A stretch of 64,000 nucleotides of DNA from Procambarus clarkii (taxonomy: Eukaryota > Arthropoda > Malacostraca > Decapoda > Cambaridae), in assembly GCF_040958095.1 (NCBI RefSeq), contig NC_091219.1, forward strand, positions 29,077,089-29,141,088, read 5' to 3'. Positions within the stretch are counted from its first letter, which is position 1; each line of letters begins with the position of its first letter. The position numbers and the translations under genes are program-made. Under the pieces are notes generated by a model. The model was not told the origin of the DNA, did not search any database, and worked only from the letters and a program-made list of their open reading frames with translations. Below, in pieces: positions 31,990 to 43,605 of the stretch.

Positions 31990-32520
31990 CTTCCCAGCCT
32001 GCCTCCTTCCCAGCCTGCCTCCTTCCCAGCCTGCCAGCCTGCTTCCTTCCCAGCCTGCCTCCTTCCCAGCCTGCCAGCCTGCTTCCTTCCCAGCCTGCCT
32101 CCTTCCCAGCCTGCCAGCCTGCTTCCTTCCCAGCCTGCCTGCCTGCCTCCTTCCCAGCCTGCCTGCCTGCCTCCTTCCCAGCCTGCCAGCCTGCTTCCTT
32201 CCCAGCCTGCCTGCCTGCCTCCTTCCCAGCCTGCCTGCCTGCCTCCTTCCCAGCCTGCCAGCCTGCTTCCTTCCCAGCCTGCCTCCTTCCCAGCCTGCCA
32301 GCCTGCCTCCTTCCCTGCTTGCCAGCCTGCCTCCTTCCCAGCCTGCCAGCCTGCCTCCTTCCCTGCCTGCCAGCCTGCCTCCTTCCCAGCCTGCCTCCTT
32401 CCCAGCCTGCCTGCCTGCCTCCTTCCCAGCCTGCCTGCCTGCCTCCTTCCCAGCCTGCCAGCCTGCCTCCTTCCCAGCCTGACAGCCTGCTTCCTTTCCA
32501 GCCAGCCTGCCTCCCTCCCT
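31703..32520 (+). repeat. CCTGCCTCCTTCCCAG-type minisatellite
   Basis: About 820 bp made of CCTGCC, CCTTCCCAG and CCAGCCTG modules in varying order. It has no stop in several frames, which creates long false open frames on both strands. One strand is almost pure pyrimidine, a composition that can form triplex or other non-B structures. Confidence 0.95.
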
Positions 32521-32655
32521 GCCATCATGCTAACGGGTAGTGTGTGTTAGGCTTATCTTCGGGAATGAGCCGGTCTCGCCCCCACCACCAACAAACCACC
32601 CGCCCCCCTACATCCCATCTCTCAAGGTCACGCGGTTCAACCGCGTGACTACCAC

Positions 32656-32760
32656 TCACTCCCTGCCTGCAAGCTAGCCTGCCTGCCTGTCTGCCTGCCT
32701 GTGCCTGCCTGCCTGTGCCTGCCAGCCTGCCTGCCTGTGCCTGCCAGCCTGCCTTTCCCT
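32656..32760 (+). repeat. CCTGCCTG-type tract
   Basis: Short repeats of CCTGCCTGTG and CCAGCCTG, compositionally a continuation of the preceding array, separated by a 130-bp spacer that copies the 31.44-kb flank. Confidence 0.85.
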
Positions 32761-32981
32761 TCCTAATTCTCACTACTACTTCCATCCCTTCCTGCCTACC
32801 TCCTAGCATCTCTCCCTACCTCCCCCTCCCTCTTAGCATCTCTCCCTACCTCCTAACATCTCTCCCTACCTCCCCCTCCCTCCTAGCATCTCTCTCCCCC
32901 TCTCTCACTGATTCTCCCCCCCCCCCCCCTCATTCATACTGCCTCCCACCTAAACTCCATCGTCCATCCACCCACCAGTCA

Positions 32982-32982
<1 letters not shown>

Positions 32983-33057
<75 letters not shown>

Positions 33058-33068
33058 ATATATATATT
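32983..33068. repeat. (AT)n microsatellite
   Basis: TA tract with a TGTGTG interruption near its end. Confidence 0.95.
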
Positions 33069-33578
33069 AACTAAAAATATTAAAATTGAATTAAGGTGGT
33101 TTATTGCAAATGGTCTTAATCCCAACACTATGCAAGGATTGCATAATGTGTTATCTGTATGCACACAGAAAAATGGTATTCAAAACCAGGTTTTTGTCTT
33201 TCTTTATCAATAAAATCATGCACTGAGCATAGTATAGTTAGAAATTCCTGTCTTGATTGCCTTGTTTGCTTGATTCAACACAGGGCTCGCTGTGGTTATT
33301 GAGGAGTAAAAAAAATTATCAGTATATCAACTTCACCAAGCACTAAGTTTTCCCACTTATTTGAGTCCCAGTTGCAATATCTTGCAGTCGTCTTATCATC
33401 ACCTACATTTTCATAGCTGCAAGCATAATATGTCATCACCTAACCTACACTCTCTCTCCTACATACTCTCTCTCTTAACATGCCCTTCCCTTTCACATAC
33501 ACTTGTCTCTTGCCCTCAGAACACTCTTCTTTCACATTCTCTGGAGATAAAATTAGTTAGCCTTTTGTGCTCAGTAAT

Positions 33579-33690
33579 CCTTTTTGCGCTACCGCTCACA
33601 GAATGAGTATAATTTTTGCGCTACCGCTCACAGAATGAGTATAATTTTTGCGCTACCGCTCACAGAATGAGTATGGGGTGCACAATAAAC
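33579..33690 (+). repeat. 32-bp tandem repeat, 3 copies, ending in a GGGTGCACAATAAA motif
   Basis: The unit TTTTTGCGCTACCGCTCACA plus GAATGAGTATAA is repeated three times, and the last leads into GGGGTGCACAATAAACT. The CACCGCYC..GATG.GTATGGGGTGCA..AATAAA motif also occurs in the 10.3/13.3-kb duplication and at 40704-40748, so it looks like a common retroelement 3' end. Confidence 0.8.
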
Positions 33691-33719
33691 TAGCTGCATC
33701 CAGCAGCAACAATAAACAA

Positions 33720-33870
33720 ATAAACAAGCTGACTAACTTCTGGGTACTTATTTACTGCTGGGTGAACAGAGAGATTAAGTGAAAGGAAGTGCACCCAACA
33801 TTTTCTGTACCAGCCGGGATTCTAACCTGGAATTCTTGATTTGTGAGTCAAGAACGAACTCGACTGTACA
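33720..33870 (-). mobile_element. diverged tRNA-derived SINE, reverse orientation
   Basis: Read on the - strand it has a B-box-like stretch (reverse of CCAGCCGGGATTCTAACCTG), then TTTCACTTAAT and CACCCAGCAGTAAATAAGTA, the order of the type A SINE head and core. Confidence 0.65.
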
Positions 33871-34029
33871 GAATGAGTATGGTAGTTATAGGGTCTAAGT
33901 TTACCATTGCTGAGGACAAGAAGCCTGTTAAGATTTTCTAGGTGCCACAAGACCCGCTACTGACCTTCGCCAGGATGCAACCCCACACCAGTTGGCCAAC
34001 ATTCAGGTATCTACGGTAAGCTGTACAAC

Positions 34030-35387
34030 CTGGGACTCCACCGACTCCCCAGGACTTGTGGAGGCGGCTACTGAGTCTGCCTTGCTCCAATTTATTTTGT
34101 CATTGATATATCACGTTGTTTGATTTCCTTGTGTAAATATTACTAATAATAATAAATACTATACAGAAGAACATGATAGAGTGGTTAATTAGTTATTACA
34201 GACGATGCATATTTATTAACGGCATTAACGCACACAGTGTTATCCCATGATCGTCATCGCCCCATAATTCACAACAATAACGCACACAGTGGAGACATGT
34301 GGCATAGTCGGTGCTGAAGTTAAGGGAGCGGGCACACACAGGTGCCACCACATACTAAATAATATTAAATTCATTACATATTTGGATTTTGTGCTTAAAA
34401 TCAAAACACAAGATACAGTTTTAAGGTCAGTACATTATTATTTTGTATTTAAAATCAAATCAATAAATCCATTACTAGCAAAGCTGCTAGTAATTTTAAG
34501 AATTTGTGCGTTGTTGTCAGAAAGTCAGAATTTCTGAAGAAAATGGTGGTGGGAAGAAATCAATACAAGACATGATGAACTACTTAACCAGCAAACTCGA
34601 AGAAGCTGAGAGAAGATACATACAGCACTGAAGGATAAATGGACCAAGAAGAGAATTTTTCCTGAATTTACCCGAGGATAACTATCTCTAGTGGCCTCGA
34701 CGAGGACAGGAAGCTGACAGCTTGTCAGAGGTCACACCTATTGTCCCCTAAGGTTTTTTTTTTTATAACTGAATAAAATGTGGATACCTGGCTGTGCCGA
34801 GTCTGTCCCCCCCACTCCCCCACGCCCCCGTCTCACCTTATTGTCCCTATCTCTCCTCTCCCCTATCTCCCTCCTCACCCTTCTTCCCCTCGTCTCTCTT
34901 TCCACACTCGCATCTTTCCCCCTCCCTTCTCTCCCTCAACATCACCCCCTCCCTCCCTCTCTCTTAGAGAAAAACAATATTATTAAGTGCTGAAAACTGC
35001 TAAAAAAAAAACTTAAGAAAACAAATCCCCGATTTCAGATCATGAAAATCTCAGGGGTCACGACAGATGCCGATGTTTCTTAAAGAGGTGGCACTGAGGC
35101 CGACCCCGACTGGCTCTACCATACCCCCAGCCCATACCCTCCATGTGTCAGCTTGGAAATTTGGGTGAAACTAACCCCAAGCATCTGACCTCAACTTTGG
35201 ATAAACAGATGAGAATAACAAGCAAAACTGTATAGATTAAATGAAAGAGAAATAAGATGAAATATCGTCGTAAACTAAGAACCTGCCTAAACTACTCCAC
35301 ACCCCCATCAGAAGGAAGATGACTGTGAGTGGATCAGACAAGAGAGAAAGATGCAGCCCAGCCTCCTAAAATGACAGTACCAGTACT
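34030..35387. other. intergenic stretch, no gene recognised
   Basis: It contains a C/T-rich low-complexity stretch (34800-34970) and AT-rich sequence. The ATATATCACGTTGTTTGATTT block near 34110 resembles the end of the type C SINE at 18230. Confidence 0.4.
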
Positions 35388-35600
35388 TATAGTAACCATG
35401 TGGTAGAATGTACAATTATGTCGTGATGGACCACCAGAAAGCAGACTTTTGTATTACTGAATGTGGATAAGCTAGAAACGTTTTCAGATTTATGTTACTA
35501 ATAAAAACTAACCTAACCATACTAGGAATAATACACGCTATCTGAGGCCTCATAAAGTACATATGTATGCTATACTAAGCCTAGGAATATTTACGTTTGG
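35388..35600 (+). repeat. dispersed ~210-bp repeat with CCTAACC motif, copy 3
   Basis: See the copy at 20436. This copy is the most diverged but keeps ACTAACCTAACC and AAGCCTAGGAATATTTACGT. Confidence 0.75.
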
Positions 35601-35940
35601 TTTCAGCTCTACTTTTTTCCAGACTTTATAAAAAGAGTAGAACAAAAAAGTGGCTTACAAAAAAAAGTGGCGAGTATTGGAACTCATTACTAAATGGAGC
35701 TGGTATGATCGACCAGTGTTACAAAAAGTATTTTCATTTTAGGAGGATGGCTGACACAGATTCATTGGAAAAGGAGAAAGCCCTGGGGAATAGACTAACA
35801 CAAATATATTCCCAGAACCACACATCAGGAGAATAACTTCAGCATCACTTCATGGGCCACATCCGAAGTTGGACAAGCTATGTGAGAACTACGCTTGAGT
35901 ATGCAGCCTCGGTAAGGAACTCCCACCTAATGGGTGGGAG
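35601..35940 (+). pseudogene. LINE C-terminal fragment
   Basis: Two short frames resemble the region after the RT thumb in CR1/jockey-type LINEs: SYVRTTLEYAASVRNSHL near 35876-35930, the 'YVRP.LEYAs.vWnPhl' block. It ends at a small perfect hairpin (35918-35927 with 35933-35942) next to the palindrome. Confidence 0.55.
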
Positions 35941-35954
35941 TTATATATCAATTC

Positions 35955-36226
35955 AGGATCAATTCTATAGTATGACTGCCGAGTTCCTTGTTCGAAACTC
36001 GGGAAAGAATCACACTGCGATACTGTTTGACGCTGTTAACCATACCTGGCCAGTAGTAGTCTTGACGGATTCCGTGGTAGGTTTTGTTAAAACCGTAGTG
36101 CGAAAGTGCTCCCTGGGCCAGGTGTAGAATAGTGGTCCGCAGGCTGGTAGGAATCACTAGTTGTTCGACGTTGGCCCAATCGTCCTCCTCCTTCAGTTTA
36201 CTGGGTCTGTATCTACGGTAGAGCAA
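35955..36226 (-). pseudogene. Ty3/gypsy-type integrase zinc-binding fragment, left arm
   Basis: This is the mirror copy of the right-arm fragment, read on the - strand. The visible protein change is RKY to RRY near its start. Confidence 0.75.
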
Positions 36227-36396
36227 CTCGTTCTCTAGAAAGAACCCAGGTATACTGTCAGGTAAGCCTGGTATACCTGACAGTATACCCAGGTATACTG
36301 TCAGGTAACCCAGGTATACTGTCAGGTAACCCAGGTATACTGTCAGGTATACCTGGGTTACCTGACAGTATACCTGGGTTCTTTCTAGAGAACGAG

Positions 36397-36668
36397 TTGC
36401 TCTACCGCAAATACAGACCCAGTAAACTGAAGGAGGAGGACGATTGGGCCAACGTCGAACAACTAGTGATTCCTACCAGCCTGCGGACCACTATTCTACA
36501 CCTGGCCCAGGGAGCACTTTCGCACTACGGTTTTAACAAAACCTACCACGGAATCCGTCAAGACTACTACTGGCCAGGTATGGTTAACAGCGTCAAACAG
36601 TATCGCAGTGTGATTCTTTCCCGAGTTTCGAACAAGGAACTCGGCAGTCATACTATAGAATTGATCCT
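36397..36668 (+). pseudogene. Ty3/gypsy-type integrase zinc-binding fragment, right arm
   Basis: The frame reads ENELLYRKYRPSK, then TILHLAQGALSHYGFNKTYH and IRQDYYWPGMVNSVKQY. This is the H2C2 integrase N-terminal zinc domain that precedes the catalytic core in gypsy-like pol. The two His positions are present. The frame loses the expected C-x2-C just after VKQY, so the domain is truncated. The core is absent. Confidence 0.75.
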
Positions 36669-36676
36669 ATGAAGTA

Positions 36677-36880
<204 letters not shown>

Positions 36881-37231
36881 CCTACATGAGACCCACTCTT
36901 GAGTAAGCTGCCCCGACACAGAAGCTACACGTATGTAAACAAACTTAGATTTTGGTTGATGTATTAACACGAAAGCGCTCAAGTAATTTCTTGTTTAATT
37001 TTCCCTTCACGATTATACATTTTTATATGTATAAAACCCCGAACCAAAACAGTTACACATTTTCATATGTATAAACCGCCTGCCAGAAACGCTATGCGTG
37101 TTAGTGGATTTGGAAGAGTGTAATAACAGCGATATTATGTACTCTCACAACCCAATGTACTTTCTTGTATATAAATAAATGTATTTCGAAAGAGAAGATT
37201 AAATTGTGAGTCTGAACATTGGACAACCGAC

Positions 37232-37300
37232 GCCAAGAAAGGCGGGGTCCAAGAGCTAACAGCTCGATCCTTCAGGGCCAAATAGTAAACACACACAGAG
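37232..37300 (+). repeat. LINE/SINE 3'-tail relative
   Basis: AAAGGCGGGGTCCAAGAGCT, then AACAGCTCGATCC and AGTAAACACACACA parallel the tail GAGGCGGGACCAAAGAGCC.. AGCTCAACCCC.. found at 16768, 46585 and 59246. Confidence 0.6.
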
Positions 37301-37549
37301 AGTGTAGTGTCAGGAATGAGGGCACTACAAATAACACTCCCCAGCGAACAGGGAAAGGGGTGGTAGTCATTAGGTTTTAATTAAGGGAGTTGGAAGGTCT
37401 GAGGCGAAGTTTGCTAAGGAACGCGTGCAGGACGGGCTGAGGAGAGTTCAAGTCTCAATGGCCCAGCTTCAAGTTGGGTGTAGGTCCACCTACACCCGCA
37501 TTCTACTTCCCTGCGTGTATCTTCCTCCGCTTTAACACAGGCTGGGTGC

Positions 37550-37640
37550 GGGTGTTCTTTGGTGTGCGGGGGTGTACGTGGGTGTGCGGGGGTGTACGTG
37601 GGTGTGAGGGGGTGTGCGGGGGTGTGCGGGGGTGATTGGG
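37550..37640 (+). repeat. GGTGTGCGGG/GGTGTACGTG minisatellite
   Basis: About eight 10-bp units alternate as GGTGTGCGGG and GGTGTACGTG. Confidence 0.85.
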
Positions 37641-39097
37641 AACGTGCATCCTGACCCAGTGTTGTGAGCGGGCGAGGATTTGGGACCAGTGACCCAGTCT
37701 CGCGCTCTCCGGCCTTGAGGTTTTACGGATATTGCTAACTGGCCGGCGCCATATTGATTGCCTCTGCCGCCTCCGTTCTCTCTGAGTGACGCAATCTGGA
37801 GTGTGTGCGTGTGTGTGTGTGTGGCCGGTAGTGCGGCTTCCCTCATGCGGGTATATGCAATTGTCTACCGTAATTGTCGACATTGTCGACTTGTCATGCC
37901 GCGAACTGTATGACAAAGTCTCATCACAGTTGATATTATCCTTTGTATGCGAAACTTTTGTATGGCAAAGTAAGCCAAGTTTCCGACCCGTCTTTTAATA
38001 GCATGTTTTCTATTTTTAGAACCAAACATCCATTCTGTAGAGTGTGGGTGCCGATATAGCACCAATCCTGGATGAGCGCACTTCTCTCTTCCATACAATT
38101 ACCGTTGAAGGCACCAGTGGAAGACTGACACGAATTTTGCTGTTCTTTGCATATTGTAAACCTGACGGCAAACGTTTGTTGTGAGGGTGGATGTAGTCAG
38201 CTGTGAGGGGCCGGCGTGCGCATGTGTGCCTCACCGCTGTCAACCCAGACTGGTGCCGCTACCCCCACACCTTGTACATTCTTCACCCTCACAACACCTG
38301 CCCTCACACTACCAGTGAGGGAGCCCCGATGTAATGGTTATGCTTTACGAGTGCGTGGAGGGGTGATGGAGTGAGTGTGTGTGTAGAGGGAGTGTAGAGG
38401 CTGTGGTGGAGATGTAAAGGGTGGCGGGATGTGGCAGTGGTGGCAGCCGTGTGGCCGCTGGCGCTGGTGGAGGCTCAGTCAACGGTGTGAGGGGATCCTA
38501 GCGCCCCAGAGAGAGAAAATAGCCTTAGACGTTGTTACCGTGTCGCCACGTCGCGTTGGTTGGCACTGAGGGCCACGTAGGGCTAGCGGTGCCAAGAGCG
38601 TCCATACTAGCCAGAGTGCCAGTGGGGCGGGAGAGGTGCGGGTGACCTAGTGTTGCTTGTGTTGCATGATGAGTGACCCGTGGCCGGGATCTGACCACCT
38701 GCTGGCTGTCTCCGCAACACAAGACCGGTGTGTTGACCCGAGAAGAAAAGCCTGAACACAACACAGAAACAGGACAGGAAGTTGCAGGTGGGTGGAGGAG
38801 TGTGGTGGTGGAGGAGTTAGTATGATAAATAATGGAGTGTAGTGTGAGGGCAGGACGCCAGCAACATTGTCCACAACCGACAAAGTCGCCACAGCAACAC
38901 ACAAACACCACCGCTCGTCACTGCAATGTCTGGGTGCGCCACGAGTGACCACTAGAAGGGAAATGTGGCTAAAGGGCTCCGGGAGAACACTATATGATAA
39001 TATTCCTCAACAAGAGACTAAATATAAATATAGGAACTAGAGAAACAGAGAGAAAAGGGGAGATAAAGAGAGAGAGAACCCATCTCTGCTCAACCCA
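37641..39097. promoter_or_regulatory. GC- and CpG-richer region upstream of ARL4
   Basis: Base composition rises here compared with the AT-rich flanks, with CG dinucleotides and a GCGCCATATTG motif at 37746-37756. By position it could hold the promoter and 5' UTR of the ARL4 gene. Several open frames on the - strand (38525-38952) look like chance frames. No TATA box or 5' UTR splice pair is called. Confidence 0.35.
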
Positions 39098-39531
<434 letters not shown>

Positions 39532-39704
39532 TAAGTTAGCTGTGTGGCCAGGCTAAAACTTAAGTTTATTATTAATACTCGATACCAACACAAGAATACT
39601 AATATTTTGGAACTTAATATAAGAAAGCAATTTAATATTCGAGGCGTAATTGATAATGTTATTGAAATTAATGATCTAATTGATATTAAAATGCTTAGGC
39701 TAGC

Positions 39705-39773
39705 CCATCTTAACCCTTGCACAAAAGCAAGGGTTAAGATGGCCTTTAAGATTAAAGGTCAAGACCTTTAATC
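39705..39773. repeat. two adjacent perfect hairpins in the ARL4 intron
   Basis: CCATCTTAACCCTTGC (39705-39720) pairs perfectly with 39727-39742 around a 6-nt loop. GATTAAAGGTC (39750-39760) pairs with 39763-39773 around a 2-nt loop. They are separated by seven bases. Confidence 0.9.
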
Positions 39774-39779
39774 AAGGTT

Positions 39780-40097
39780 AACATTGTGCAAAATGGACCA
39801 CTAAAACTGTAAGTGGACTCAGAACGTATCAGCTTCACAACGTGTACCCAGAGAGACAACAACGGCACTTTCCTGCACCGTGGGAGATTACCCCTTTCTA
39901 ATTTTAATCCCTCCCTTTCCACCCAAGAAGCAAATTGAAGGCCAATCTTCGTCTTGAGGCAAAGCTCAACGCCTTAAGCCATCTTAATTCTCTGCTCAAG
40001 ACATATATACACAGATGATTGTCTACCCCGCCCCACGGGTGCAGCTGGAGGTACTGTTCTTATTGATATGTATATGTATTTGTGTACATGTGTATAT

Positions 40098-40110
<13 letters not shown>
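39780..40110. other. intronic sequence after ARL4 exon 1
   Basis: No gene feature is visible. It ends in a short (AC)n and (AT)n tract. Confidence 0.4.

Positions 40111-40111
<1 letters not shown>

Positions 40112-40141
<30 letters not shown>
40112..40141. repeat. (AT)n microsatellite at the left MITE end
   Basis: TA tract preceded by (AC)n, directly abutting the foldback element. Confidence 0.95.
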
Positions 40142-40144
<3 letters not shown>

Positions 40145-40528
40145 GTACCTAGTAGCCAGAACTCACTTCTCAGCCTACTATTCAAGGCCCGATTTGCCTA
40201 ATAAGCCAAGTTTTCCTGAATTAATATATTTACTATATTTTTTTTCTTATGAAATGATAAAGCAACCCTTTTCTCTATGTATGAGGTCAATTTTTTTTTA
40301 TTGGAGTTAAAATTAACGTAGATATATGACCGAACCTAACCAACCCTACCTAACCTAACCTAACCTATATTTATCGGTAAGGTTAGGTTAGGTAGCCAAA
40401 AAAAGCTAGGTTAGGTTAGGTTAGGTAGGTTAGGTAGACGAAAAAACATTAATTCATGAAAACTTGGCTTATTAGGCAAATCGGGCCTTGAATAGTAGGC
40501 TGAGAAGTGCGTTCTGGCTATTAGGTAC

Positions 40529-40531
<3 letters not shown>
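40142..40531. mobile_element. foldback MITE with telomere-like TTAGG tracts
   Basis: The inverted ends, about 85 bp with three visible differences, begin TGTCGTACCTAGTAGCCAGA on the left and mirror that at the right. They run inward through GGCCCGATTTGCCTAATAAG. The interior holds (CCTAA)n at 40346-40367 and (TTAGG)n at 40378-40394 and 40406-40436, also in inverted arrangement. Both outer ends abut (AT)n tracts, so the target duplication, probably TA, is masked. No protein is encoded. Confidence 0.9.

Positions 40532-40582
<51 letters not shown>
40532..40582. repeat. (AT)n microsatellite at the right MITE end
   Basis: TA tract directly abutting the foldback element. Confidence 0.95.
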
Positions 40583-41117
<535 letters not shown>

Positions 41118-41134
41118 CATACATATACACTTTA

Positions 41135-41236
41135 GGCTTATATCGAGGTCCTTCCTAATGCAACCCTTCAACAGTTGATTAAGTCCCGGGTACAATACCT
41201 ATTTACTGCTAGGTGGACAGATGCATTTAGTGAAGA
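41135..41236 (-). repeat. SINE central module, reverse orientation
   Basis: TATATCGAGGTCC, CAACCCTTCAACAGTTGATT and TACCTATTTACTGCTAGGTG match the reverse complement of the core module. The 38-bp minisatellite starts exactly where it ends. Confidence 0.65.
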
Positions 41237-42433
41237 ATGGAGTGGTGGAGGTAGACTCCCTCCCTACACGGGTTGTGGAGTGGTGGAGGTAGACTCCCTC
41301 CCTACACGGGTTGTGGAGTGGTGGAGGTAGACTCCCTCACTACACGGGTTGTGGAGTGGTGGAGGTAGACTCCCTCCCTACACGGGTTGTGGAGTGGTGG
41401 AGGTAGACTCCCTCACTACACGGGTTGTGGAGTGGTGGAGGTAGACTCCCTCCCTACACGGGTTGTGGAGTGGTGGAGGTAGACTCCCTCCCTACACGGG
41501 TTGTGGAGTGGTGGAGGTAGACTCCCTCCCTACACGGGTTGTGGAGTGGTGGAGGTAGACTCCCTCCCTACAAGGGTTGTGGAGTGGTGGAGGTAGACTC
41601 CCTCCCTACACGGGTTGTGGAGTGGTGGAGGTAGACTCCCTCCCTACACGGGTTGTGGAGTGGTGGAGGTAGACTCCCTCCCTACAAGGGTTGTGGAGTG
41701 GTGGAGGTAGACTCCCTCACTACACGGGTTGTGGAGTGGTGGAGGTAGACTCCCTCCCTACACGGGTTGTGGAGTGGTGGAGGTAGACTCCCTCCCTACA
41801 AGGGTTGTGGAGTGGTGGAGGTAGACTCCCTCACTACACGGGTTGTGGAGTGGTGGAGGTAGACTCCCTCCCTACAAGGGTTGTGGAGTGGTGGAGGTAG
41901 ACTCCCTCCCTACACGGGTTGTGGAGTGGTGGAGGTAGACTCCCTCCCTACAAGGGTTGTGGAGTGGTGGAGGTAGACTCCCTCCCTACAAGGGTTGTGG
42001 AGTGGTGGAGGTAGACTCCCTCACTACACGGGTTGTGGAGTGGTGGAGGTAGACTCCCTCCCTACACGGGTTGTGGAGTGGTGGAGGTAGACTCCCTCCC
42101 TACAAGGGTTGTGGAGTGGTGGAGGTAGACTCCCTCACTACACGGGTTGTGGAGTGGTGGAGGTAGACTCCCTCCCTACACGGGTTGTGGAGTGGTGGAG
42201 GTAGACTCCCTCCCTACAAGGGTTGTGGAGTGGTGGAGGTAGACTCCCTCACTACACGGGTTGTGGAGTGGTGGAGGTAGACTCCCTCCCTACACGGGTT
42301 GTGGAGTGGTGGAGGTAGACTCCCTCACTACACGGGTTGTGGAGTGGTGGAGGTAGACTCCCTCCCTACACGGGTTGTGGAGTGGTGGAGGTAGACTCCC
42401 TCACTACACGGGTTGTGGAGTGGTGGAGGTAGA
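41237..42433 (+). repeat. 38-bp minisatellite, about 31 copies
   Basis: Unit GGAGTGGTGGAGGTAGACTC followed by CCTCCCTACACGGGTTGT. Two variable positions (CCCTCC or CCCTCA; ACACGGG or ACAAGGG) define three unit types. In the right half they recur in the order consensus, ACAAGGG, CCCTCA, a 114-bp higher-order repeat. Confidence 0.96.
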
Positions 42434-42700
42434 TTCACTTACAGAAAACAAATCCAAAACTCAAAATTTGGGGAATTAAAAAAATCTTGGGCGTGATATA
42501 GAAAGGTTATGAAGAAAATGCCGTCTAAATAAAAAAAAAAATTACGCTATTAAAATAATTAATTTCCGATAATCTGCAATAACATTACTTTGAATAAAAT
42601 TACGTTCATTTACATATATATTTACAATATTTTCTGTGTTACGTGTAATATTTGACTTTAAATTCGCATCTGGCAGGTTCGAAATCGGAAATATAATCAG
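42434..42700. other. AT-rich spacer between two minisatellites
   Basis: No feature recognised. Confidence 0.4.
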
Positions 42701-42705
42701 TGTCG

Positions 42706-42950
42706 TGGGCGGCGATAGACAATGGTAGTGGTGGCCTCAGAGTTGTGATAGACAATGGTAGTGGTGGCCTCAGAGTGGTGATAGACAATGGTAGTGGTGG
42801 CCTCAGAGTGGTGATAGACTATGGTAGTGGTGGCCTCAGAGTGGTGATAGACAATGGTAGTGGTGGCCTCAGAGTGGTGATAGACAATGGTAGTGGTGGC
42901 CTCAGAGTGGTGATAGACAATGGTAGTGGTGGCCTCAGAGTGGTGTCCAG
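42706..42950 (+). repeat. 33-bp minisatellite, about 7 copies
   Basis: Unit GTGATAGACAATGGTAGTGG plus TGGCCTCAGAGTG. The period is divisible by three, so a single peptide repeat is open on both strands. This is not evidence of coding. Confidence 0.95.
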
Positions 42951-43226
42951 GGCGACGCTGGGATAAGACTCCATGCCCTCTGGGGATCATCAAAGGCTAG
43001 CTAATCAAAGCATCAAGCGGCCGCCTGCCTGTTATTGGCGAGTTAAACATCACAGGAAGAACACAATGTTAGCCCATCAGTGTAGCAACGTTGATACACT
43101 CAATATGGTCTACATTAATTCTGATGTAACTTTCTTGGTGGAACAACCATAGGAAAGGTATATATATATATATAACCCTTCCCACACACACACGTGTGAA
43201 TGTTCAAGTGTCGACGTTTCTGTCCG

Positions 43227-43468
43227 TCCTGGGACAGGAGTCATCAACATGTACGAAACCTGTACATCTTTCCTCAATCTTGGCGACTTATTTACACGTA
43301 TTAAACAGTGTATGCGCTCCTAAGCACTACGAAGTTGTTTATAACAATAATAACCTTGGGTTGTGAAGTTCCCCAGCTCGTAAACGGTTTAATAAGTGTA
43401 AACAAAGCCACCATCATAGAGGAAAGATGTACAGGTTTCGTAAATGCTTGATGACTCCTGGCTCCTGG
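43227..43468. mobile_element. foldback MITE, copy 1
   Basis: The inner ends CGAAACCTGTACATCTTTCC (43254) and its mirror, ending at 43440, enclose about 140 bp. The inverted match continues outward through AGGAGTCATCAA on both sides. TA immediately flanks the inner ends. A second copy lies at 60366-60590 with its interior in the opposite orientation. Confidence 0.85.
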
Positions 43469-43605
43469 ACATTTATCAAGTCATAGGTGAGCAACAGTCA
43501 AATAAATCACGACCAGAAGATCTCAGTTAATAGTGCATAACCTCGGAGGGAGAGGAGTAAGGCGGTCAAAATAAAGGTAAAATATAGTTGCCCACACGAG
43601 TGGGA

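Larger units (their letters stand above)
35955..36668. repeat. 714-bp near-perfect palindrome containing two inverted gypsy integrase fragments
   Basis: The left arm from 35955 and the right arm ending at 36668 are reverse complements around position 36311/36312; I see only two mismatches in the outer arms, near 36221 and 36404. The centre (about 36250-36370) is made of repeated GGTATACTGTCAGGTA blocks (a 21-bp unit in direct copies on the left, inverted on the right). The right arm abuts a 200-bp (AT)n tract. It could be a genuine inverted duplication or an artefact of library or assembly folding. Confidence 0.93.

Noticed and set aside
31438-32540. 366-codon + frame and 220-codon - frame in the C-rich block
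   Set aside because: Low-complexity minisatellite sequence without stops; no domain or gene structure.
38525-38952. Two overlapping - strand frames of 101-128 codons near ARL4
   Set aside because: They are in a GC-richer region where stops are rare. Composition and peptide give no sign of a real protein.
41237-42433. Regular direct repeats as a CRISPR-like array
   Set aside because: The units are contiguous with no unique spacers, and the genome is eukaryotic. The same applies to the other minisatellites.
42697-42993. 98-codon frame of repeated HHSEATTTIVY-type units
   Set aside because: The 33-bp minisatellite period is divisible by three, so an open repeated peptide is expected without selection.
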